A stretch of DNA of 47,176 bases from Candidatus Krumholzibacteriia bacterium (GTDB lineage: Bacteria > Krumholzibacteriota > Krumholzibacteriia > LZORAL124-64-63). The notes under the pieces were generated by a model that saw nothing but the letters and a program-made list of their open reading frames with translations, was not told the origin of the DNA and made no database searches. The DNA lies in NCBI GenBank assembly GCA_016744705.1, contig JADGDU010000009.1, positions 103,474 to 150,649 on the forward strand, written 5' to 3'. Below are positions 41,757 through 47,176 of the stretch, piece after piece; position 1 is the first letter of the stretch; every line of letters starts with the position of its first letter. Position numbers and translations under genes: made by a program.

Positions 41757-43009
41757 TCGCTTCCTCCACTGAGGCGGCCGTCTGCCAACATGGTCAACTG
41801 GATACGCTCCACCCGGTGCCCCGACATTTCCAGCACCGTCAGGCGGCTCTGATCCAGAGTCAGGCGGTCGCCGGGCTGCAGGACCCGGCCCAGGCGGGCC
41901 ATCATGAACCCAGCCACCGTGCGGTAATCCTTGTGGGCCGGCAAAGCCAGGCCGCAGTTTTCCAGCAGCTCTCGCATATCGGTGCGCCCGCTGATGACCC
42001 ACCGGCCATCACCCTGGGGAATCATTTGGGCATCGTGGACAGCAGCATCCATGGCCGGTCCCATCAAAGCCTGCAAGCAATCTGCCATGGTCACAATGCC
42101 CGTAAAATCTCCGTGCTCATCCACCACTGCCGCCAGGTGGGCCCGGCCTTGCCGCATCTCAGCCAGGAGCGCCGCCACATCTTTACTTTCAGGGACAAAG
42201 AGCAACGGCCTCAACCCCGCCGCCAGCGGATACTCCGGCTCGCTCACTCCCGGCACCAGCAAATCCTTCAGATGGAAAAAACCCACCGGAATATCTTGCC
42301 CCACCTCCATGACGGGATACCGGTTGAAACCAGCCCGTCTGGCGGTGGCCAGAATTTGGATCAGGGTCATGTCACGGCGCAGAGTCACCGCCAGAGTGCG
42401 CGGCGTCATCACCTGCACCACTTCCAAATCTTCAAGCCAGAGCAATCGGGCCAACGAGCGGCCCTCAGTTTCGGTCAGAGTTCCATCGTCCACGGCCAAA
42501 TCGCAAGCCACCTGGAGCTCGGCTGTATCCAGTGCCCGGCTGCCCACGTTTTCCAAGGGGATGACCCGCAGCACCAAGCGCACCAACAGGGCCAAAATTT
42601 TTAGCACCGGCCAGGTAACCCACACCCAGATCTGCAAAAGGGGTTGGGCCAGAACCACCACTTGATTACGAAAGCGCAGTGCCAGCATTTTGGGGGTGAT
42701 TTCACCGAACAAAAGCAAGAGCAGTGTCACCACCGGCACAGCCACCACCACGCCTCGGGGACCAAACCACTGCAGACACAAACTGGTGGCCACCACACTG
42801 GCAGCTGTATTGACAAGCAGGTTTCCAATCAAAAGGGCGCTCAACAGGTCATAAGCATGCCGTAACATACGAGCCACACGCTTGCCAATGCGCCCACCTT
42901 GCTGCTCCAGGCGAGCCACATCCACAGGGCCCAGAGAAAAGAATGCCGTCTCCGTGCCTGAAAAAGCAGCGGATAAAACCAGGAGTATTAAAAGAAGAAT
43001 CAGATCCAA
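41753..43009 (-). CDS. CNNM/DUF21-CBS-CorC membrane protein (first copy)
   Basis: A 418-residue protein. DUF21 (about 1-170) has the motif AFSGTETAFFSLGPVDVARLE and LLLLFGEITPKMLALRF. CBS pair: VMTPRTLAV (about 200), AGFNRYPVME, HLAAVVDEHGDFTGIVTMADCLQAL. A C-terminal CorC_HlyC transporter-associated domain occupies about 335-412 (WVISGRTDMRELLE, YRTVAGFMMARLGRVLQPGD). The family is linked to Mg2+/Co2+ efflux or homeostasis, though direct transport is debated. It starts at TTG 43009 with GGAG about 9 nt upstream and heads the four-gene coupled operon from a promoter at 43056-43084. Confidence 0.87.
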   Translation of the reverse strand: MDLILLLILLVLSAAFSGTETAFFSLGPVDVARLEQQGGRIGKRVARMLRHAYDLLSALLIGNLLVNTAASVVATSLCLQWFGPRGVVVAVPVVTLLLLLFGEITPKMLALRFRNQVVVLAQPLLQIWVWVTWPVLKILALLVRLVLRVIPLENVGSRALDTAELQVACDLAVDDGTLTETEGRSLARLLWLEDLEVVQVMTPRTLAVTLRRDMTLIQILATARRAGFNRYPVMEVGQDIPVGFFHLKDLLVPGVSEPEYPLAAGLRPLLFVPESKDVAALLAEMRQGRAHLAAVVDEHGDFTGIVTMADCLQALMGPAMDAAVHDAQMIPQGDGRWVISGRTDMRELLENCGLALPAHKDYRTVAGFMMARLGRVLQPGDRLTLDQSRLTVLEMSGHRVERIQLTMLADGRLSGGSE

Positions 43010-43055
43010 GGCAATTGACTCCAGCCAGTCGGTGGATAGGGACTTGTTTCAGGCG

Positions 43056-43084
43056 ATGTTAGCCGCTGTTGGACAGGGGAGCAA
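43056..43084 (-). promoter_or_regulatory. Candidate promoter of the CNNM operon
   Basis: On the minus strand TTGCTC (43084-43079) and TAACAT (43061-43056) are 17 bp apart, each 4 of 6. The expected start site is ~40 bases before the TTG at 43009. The 189-bp gap to the divergent glycosyltransferase also holds a GCGCC/GGCGC stem (43106-43119). Confidence 0.45.
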
Positions 43085-43198
43085 GACCGCAACTTGAGCA
43101 ACCTTGCGCCGGAAGGCGCGGAAAACCATTTTCCTGTGACGAAAGATGGTCCATGATGGGCCGTCCGTGTTAAGAGATCCCCATCAGGCGAGGCTGTT

Positions 43199-44215
43199 TT
43201 GCGGCAAATCCTCATCATTCGCTTTGGAGCCCTGGGAGACCTGTGCCTGTTGGCCTGGTCCATCTCCCGTTGGGCCCGAAGTGCTCCTGCCGGCCAGCAG
43301 CGGGTCACCCTGGTGACCAAAGCCGCTTTTGCGCCCCTGATGGCCGAGATGCAGGGTATCGACCGGGTCATCGCTCTGCCAGAAGGTGGCCTGGGTCAAT
43401 TGGAACGGCTGGCCCGGCAACTGCGTGCCGAAAAGTTTGATACTATCATCGACGCCCACAACATTCTCCGCGGCAACCTGCTGTTGATGCTCATGGGCCG
43501 CCGCCCGGACTCTCGCTTGGCCAAAGACACTGCCGCCAGGTTGGCCCTTTTGGGCTTCCACAAAAGCCACCGCAGCCTGGACCAGACCATGGCTCAGCGT
43601 TTTGATGCCGTCTTTGAATCCATCACCCCAAATGGTCTCCCGGAGCATGCACCTCCCCTGGGCCACCTAACCTCTGGGTCGGAAAATCCAGCCCCCATAG
43701 TGGGACTGGCCCCTGGCGCCCAGTGGGACAGCAAACGCTGGCCTGAAGAAAACTACGCCCAACTCTTGGCCGATTTTGGCAGGAAGAACTCCCACCCCGT
43801 ACGCCTTTTCCTGGGCCCCCGGGAGGAGTTATGGTTTGAAGGCAGCCAGCTGCAAAAGATATCCTACAACCTCCCCCAAGTGGAAATTATCCGTGGCACG
43901 AGCCTGATCCAGGTGGCCACACTCCTGGGCCAATGCTCAGTGGTGATCACCAACGACAGCGGATTGCTGCACATGGCAGAATCAGCCGGCACACCGGTGT
44001 TGGCATTCTATGGCCCCACAGTGCGCCAGTTTGGTTACTTTCCGCGGCTGGCCGAAAGCCGAGTAATGGAAGTGGAACTGGACTGCCGCCCCTGTTCACG
44101 CAACGGCAAAAAGCCCTGTCACCGGGGAGATCTGGCCTGCCTGCAGAGAATCACACCCGAACAAGCCCAGCAGACATTGGCCCAAATGACCGCCCGGACG
44201 GAGTTTCCCGCATGA
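43199..44215 (+). CDS. Glycosyltransferase family 9 (heptosyltransferase-type)
   Basis: A 338-residue GT-B fold enzyme of family 9, typical of ADP-heptose transfer to the LPS inner core. The N-terminal motif is RFGALGDLCLLAW (8-20), a middle glycine-rich segment is GLAPGAQWDSKRW, and the donor-site motif is ITNDSGLLHMAESAGTPVLAFYGPT (given in parts: TNDSGLLHMA, FYGPT). The C-terminal cysteines C-x-P-C...C...C are as in WaaF. The start is TTG 43199 after GAGG. Its stop overlaps waaA by 4 nt (ATGA). Donor and acceptor specificity are inferred only. Confidence 0.88.
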   Translation: MRQILIIRFGALGDLCLLAWSISRWARSAPAGQQRVTLVTKAAFAPLMAEMQGIDRVIALPEGGLGQLERLARQLRAEKFDTIIDAHNILRGNLLLMLMGRRPDSRLAKDTAARLALLGFHKSHRSLDQTMAQRFDAVFESITPNGLPEHAPPLGHLTSGSENPAPIVGLAPGAQWDSKRWPEENYAQLLADFGRKNSHPVRLFLGPREELWFEGSQLQKISYNLPQVEIIRGTSLIQVATLLGQCSVVITNDSGLLHMAESAGTPVLAFYGPTVRQFGYFPRLAESRVMEVELDCRPCSRNGKKPCHRGDLACLQRITPEQAQQTLAQMTARTEFPA

Positions 44216-45537
44216 GCCTGAAAAGATACAAACCTCAAGGTGCGCTGCTGCGTCTTTACCATACCCTCAGCCCGGCCCTGGTGGGGTTGACCCACCAGGT
44301 GGCTCCTTTTTCTCCCAAGCTGAACGCCGGAGTACGGGGCCGCCAGGACTTGATGCAGAAATTAGCGGAGGTGGCCCCAGCCGTACGCGGCGGAGTGTGG
44401 TTTCATGTCACAAGCGTAGGAGAATACGAGCAAGCCCGGCCCATCATCGAGGCCCTCAAAAGGCAGGACAACCCGCCCCCTGTAATGGTCACACATTTCT
44501 CCCCCTCGGGTTATGATTTTGCCACCCAACGCCCCTGCGCCGATACGCACCAATATCTTCCCTTCGACCACCCCGAAGACATGGGCCGGTTGATGGATTT
44601 ATGGCAACCCCACCTTCTGGTGTTTGTAAAGTTTGACTGCTGGCCCAACCAGGTGCTGGCTGCCGTAGAGCGTCAGGTGCCGGTGGTTCTGCTAGCCGGA
44701 TCACTGCATCCCAAAAGCACCCGGTTACACCCGTTGCTAAAACCACTCTACCGGGAAGTGTTTGACCACTTTGCCCACATAGGAGTTTGCACCGAGGATG
44801 ATGCCCGCCGCTTCACCGAAAACCTGGGCGTCTCCAGTCCCGTCACTGTCACCGGCGATACAAGAGTAGAGCAAGTCATCCTCCGCTTCGAAGCAGCCCG
44901 AGACGGCGCCACGGCCACAGAGTTAAAAAAGATGGGCGGCCGGCTCCTCATTTTGGGCAGCACCTGGCCCCCGGATGAAAAGCTCTGGCTGCCGATCCTG
45001 CCCGACCTGCTCCTAAAATTTCCTGATCTCAGGGTCGTGCTAACTCCGCACGAACCCCTACCAGAGCGCCTCGAAGCCTTGGAAAAACGGATGGCGCGCT
45101 TAGACATCGCCTCCTGCCGGCTTTCCCAATTGATGCAGACCGGAGCAGTGGCCCAGCGCAAAACCCGTGTTATCTTGGTGGATAGCATCGGAGTGCTGGC
45201 AGAAATTTACCGCGCAGGCCATCTGGCTTATGTGGGCGGCAGCTTCACCACCGGGGTACACAACACCATGGAACCTGCTGTAGCTTCCATGCCCGTGATG
45301 TTTGGCCCCCGCATCCAAAACGCCGAAGAAGCTGGCCTCCTGGTTTCCCGCCAGGCCGGCTTTGTTTTGCAAAAACCAGCCGAAGCTCTGGCCCAGGCAT
45401 CAGCCTTGTTGTCCGATGAAAACCTGCTGCTTGAAACGGGCAGCGAGGCCAGACAAATTGTACTTGATCAACGGGGCGCCACCGAGCGCAGCCTGCGCGC
45501 CATCGCGCCATATTTAAAATCAAACGGGAGTCTTTAG
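44212..45537 (+). CDS. waaA: 3-deoxy-D-manno-octulosonic acid (Kdo) transferase
   Basis: WaaA/KdtA transfers Kdo from CMP-Kdo to lipid A precursor at the inner membrane. The 441-residue GT-B enzyme has VTSVGEYEQA (67-76), where Glu71 matches the catalytic base; a hydrophobic segment LLRLYHTLSPALVGL near the N-terminus; LLVFVKFDCWPN; SLHPKSTR; GSTWPPDE; VLTPHEPLPERL; and YVGGSFTTGVHNTMEPA with the CMP-binding region. The ATG at 44212 overlaps the preceding stop and has GGAG upstream. It follows the heptosyltransferase and precedes the radical SAM gene by one base, implying a core-LPS operon. Confidence 0.93.
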   Translation: MSLKRYKPQGALLRLYHTLSPALVGLTHQVAPFSPKLNAGVRGRQDLMQKLAEVAPAVRGGVWFHVTSVGEYEQARPIIEALKRQDNPPPVMVTHFSPSGYDFATQRPCADTHQYLPFDHPEDMGRLMDLWQPHLLVFVKFDCWPNQVLAAVERQVPVVLLAGSLHPKSTRLHPLLKPLYREVFDHFAHIGVCTEDDARRFTENLGVSSPVTVTGDTRVEQVILRFEAARDGATATELKKMGGRLLILGSTWPPDEKLWLPILPDLLLKFPDLRVVLTPHEPLPERLEALEKRMARLDIASCRLSQLMQTGAVAQRKTRVILVDSIGVLAEIYRAGHLAYVGGSFTTGVHNTMEPAVASMPVMFGPRIQNAEEAGLLVSRQAGFVLQKPAEALAQASALLSDENLLLETGSEARQIVLDQRGATERSLRAIAPYLKSNGSL

Positions 45538-45538
45538 C

Positions 45539-46477
45539 ATGCGACCAGATCAGGCCGACCAAACCAAAATTCCAGAAATGCGCCAGAAAACCAACACCGG
45601 TGCAAAATGGAAAATGCCCTACGCTGCGGCCCCCAAGTTTATCCAAATGGAGACCGTCACCAAGTGCAACGCCAAGTGCGAATTCTGTCCCCAAAATGAA
45701 ATCATTCGCGACCCGGCCCGCATGCCTGTGGAAACCTGGCAAAAAATTGTCGACGATACCCGGGGCATGGGCATCACCTACCGCCCCTTCCTCACCAACG
45801 AGCCGTTCGTGGACAACCGCATGCCCGAAATCGTGCGTTATATTAAGCAAAACGACCCCACCGCCCGCGTGGAATTTAATACCAACGGCGAATTGGTCAC
45901 TGAGAAAATGGGGATAGACCTGCTGGAAGCCGGGGTCGACATTATGCGCTTTTCCATTGATGGCCTCAGCCGCGAAACCTATGAGCCCTCACGCCTGGGT
46001 ATCAATTACGACCGAGTTATGGAACGCACCCAGCGCTTTCTGGAACTTTGGGATGAAGGCGGTTACCGGGACAAGGTTTTTACGGAATTGCGGATGATTG
46101 AAGTGCCTGAAAACACACATGAAGTTCAGGCTTACAAGGATTTTTGGCAGCCTCAATGTTCGGAAGTTCTAATTACCAAGATGTACCAGTGGCCCTGGAC
46201 CGGACAGCAGCGCCACGATGTGGTGATGAAACCCTGCCTTAAGGTTTTGGATGAGCTCTTCTTTTACTCCAATGGTAATGCCACTATTTGTTGTTGGGAT
46301 GTTCATGAACGAGCGGTTGTTGGTAATGTGTTGGAGCAGTCGGTGACGGAGATTTGGGAGAGTTACGCAGCTAATTGTTTGAGGGATATTTTGGATGATG
46401 GGCGGCGGGATTTGGTTCATCTTTGTAGTCGGTGTAATGCCTACAAAGATTACAATTTCACCAATTTTGAACTGTAG
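45539..46477 (+). CDS. Radical SAM/SPASM domain protein
   Basis: A 312-residue radical SAM enzyme. The cluster motif is CNAKCEFC (Cys43, Cys47, Cys50), followed by FNTNGEL and IMRFSIDGLSRETYE. The C-terminal SPASM-type region has PCLKVLDELFFYSNG, CCWD, AVVGNVLEQSVTEIWES and CSRCN, which could bind an auxiliary iron-sulfur cluster. The ATG at 45539 begins one base after the waaA stop. The reaction is unknown; such enzymes often modify sugars, lipids or peptides. Bases become strikingly C-poor and G/T-rich in the last ~230 bp, unlike the preceding plus-strand genes. Confidence 0.85.
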   Translation: MRPDQADQTKIPEMRQKTNTGAKWKMPYAAAPKFIQMETVTKCNAKCEFCPQNEIIRDPARMPVETWQKIVDDTRGMGITYRPFLTNEPFVDNRMPEIVRYIKQNDPTARVEFNTNGELVTEKMGIDLLEAGVDIMRFSIDGLSRETYEPSRLGINYDRVMERTQRFLELWDEGGYRDKVFTELRMIEVPENTHEVQAYKDFWQPQCSEVLITKMYQWPWTGQQRHDVVMKPCLKVLDELFFYSNGNATICCWDVHERAVVGNVLEQSVTEIWESYAANCLRDILDDGRRDLVHLCSRCNAYKDYNFTNFEL

Positions 46478-46509
46478 GTTGTGCCTTTGAAATTGTGTCT
46501 ATCTCGAAT

Positions 46510-46544
46510 CCGCTTTGCCATATTCTTGGCAAAGCGGTTTTTTT
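46510..46544 (+). terminator. Intrinsic terminator after the radical SAM gene
   Basis: A 10-bp stem CCGCTTTGCC/GGCAAAGCGG with an 8-nt loop is followed by seven T. It ends the plus-strand operon and overlaps the stop codon of the convergent transposase-like gene. Confidence 0.92.
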
Positions 46545-47176
46545 AATAAGCAAGACTCAACTCATGGTGCCGCTCTACTTCAATACCTCTCGTGCTTACA
46601 GTCCCGTCATAATATTCTGCCCAACGAGGCGGTAATTCAATCTGAGTTCTGAACAACCTCTTCTCCAATATCTCCTCAATTTCCATCGGCGCCTCCATCG
46701 TTCCACGAACCATCGCCGGAGTCGGGCTTCCTCGCTCTTTCTCTCTCCGTCCTTTCATATAATTCCGCCATACCAAAAGGATGGCCAACCTCGCGGCACT
46801 GGACTGTCGCCGTTTTGACCAGGCAATAGTTTCTCTTTTGTGATTCGCATTGGAATGGCGAATTATGAGATCTAATAGATTCACCTCCCAAAGGGAATTT
46901 CTGCTGTCCCTGTGCTTACTCCCGGGTGTGATTCGATGATCAATAGAAATGTTTAATCTCTTTATTGATCGCCGGTAAGCCGGGTGATCGTCGCTGTGGA
47001 CAAGGGCTGCTTGTTGGTCGCCCAGTGCCACTTCCAACAATTCCTTCATATCATTTTCAATGGCTTTGGGGTCAGGTCTCCCAAGCAGTAACTCCAGTTC
47101 CTTACGCCTTTTCTTTTGCGGTGCTGTCATCCGGCCTTTACGGCGCAATTCACTGTCAGTGAAGTACACAAAGAAA
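46543..47176 (-). CDS. Transposase-like (IS1/DDE-type) protein, 5' end outside window
   Basis: The visible ~210 residues read to the window edge without a start; a GTG at 47169 is in frame but the reading continues upstream of it. The core SDDHPAYRRSIKRL, SKHRDSRNSLW, LLDLIIRHSNANHKRETIAW, KRRQSSAARLAILLVW and RNYMKG (as separate stretches) is a pattern I associate with IS1-like or DDE-type transposase-related proteins widespread in environmental bacteria. S-D-D-H-P-A-Y may include the second catalytic Asp and N-H-K-R-E-T the Glu. Terminal inverted repeats are not visible on the available side. I hold the family with moderate certainty. Confidence 0.5.
   Translation of the reverse strand, partial: FFVYFTDSELRRKGRMTAPQKKRRKELELLLGRPDPKAIENDMKELLEVALGDQQAALVHSDDHPAYRRSIKRLNISIDHRITPGSKHRDSRNSLWEVNLLDLIIRHSNANHKRETIAWSKRRQSSAARLAILLVWRNYMKGRREKERGSPTPAMVRGTMEAPMEIEEILEKRLFRTQIELPPRWAEYYDGTVSTRGIEVERHHELSLAY

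Noticed and set aside
43933..44211. A long upstream extension of waaA within the glycosyltransferase gene.
   Set aside because: It is an out-of-frame reading of conserved family 9 sequence; waaA starts at the ATGA overlap at 44212.
1..47176. CRISPR arrays, prophage, toxin-antitoxin or defence islands.
   Set aside because: I saw no regularly spaced direct repeats, no phage structural genes and no typical toxin-antitoxin pair; MazG is the pyrophosphatase and is not accompanied by mazEF.

Overview
The window is an ordinary, densely packed bacterial chromosome segment of moderately high GC. It lacks any prophage, CRISPR array or complete insertion sequence. The organism is a diderm: it encodes Kdo transferase, a heptosyltransferase-type enzyme, and a predicted outer-membrane barrel carrying thrombospondin type 3 repeats. 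It also carries a selenocysteine tRNA, and translation often starts at TTG or GTG. The DUF5683 protein, the TSP3 barrel and the short EF-Ts would fit an FCB-type or related candidate phylum, but I cannot place it at phylum level from sequence alone.

Nearly everything from 1 to 38016 lies on the minus strand, so that part reads from high to low coordinates. 33473-38016 holds uvrA, a soluble histidine kinase with a single-domain response regulator, and a tRNA-Phe/tRNA-Thr pair. 29307-33115 holds glmM and glmS (amino-sugar synthesis) and ridA. selC (tRNA-Sec) sits at 29197-29294, followed by a lipid kinase and a DUF5683 membrane protein. 20118-27543 is lepA-lepB-hemW-hrcA-grpE-dnaJ-rsmE, a heat-shock and envelope group without dnaK. 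12598-19966 is yqeY-cvpA-mutS2-dnaG-rpoD, a macromolecular-synthesis operon without rpsU. 10303-12538 contains two tRNAs, a zinc-ribbon coiled-coil protein, an RNase HI with an unusual N-terminal extension, and the RNase P RNA. 4012-10223 is recJ-rel-dtd-maf-mtnA, tightly overlapped. 1-3770 is rplM-rpsI, rpsB-tsf and pyrH-frr (frr is cut by the window edge).

From 38141 the organisation changes. mazG (plus strand) converges on a four-gene minus-strand operon, 38942-43009. This operon holds two CNNM/CorC-type membrane proteins, a DUF1844 protein and the TSP3 barrel, every junction being a 4-nt start/stop overlap. A divergent plus-strand operon (43199-46477) encodes a family 9 glycosyltransferase, Kdo transferase and a radical SAM/SPASM enzyme. 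It ends in a strong terminator facing a 5'-truncated transposase-like gene at the window edge.

Most genes are housekeeping. The items most worth a second look are a composite palindrome and direct repeat in front of glmS, the coupled CNNM/DUF1844/TSP3 operon, the radical SAM gene attached to the LPS-core genes with a base-composition shift at its 3' end next to transposase sequence, and the terminator that overlaps a tRNA promoter. I see no clearly novel defence or mobile system.
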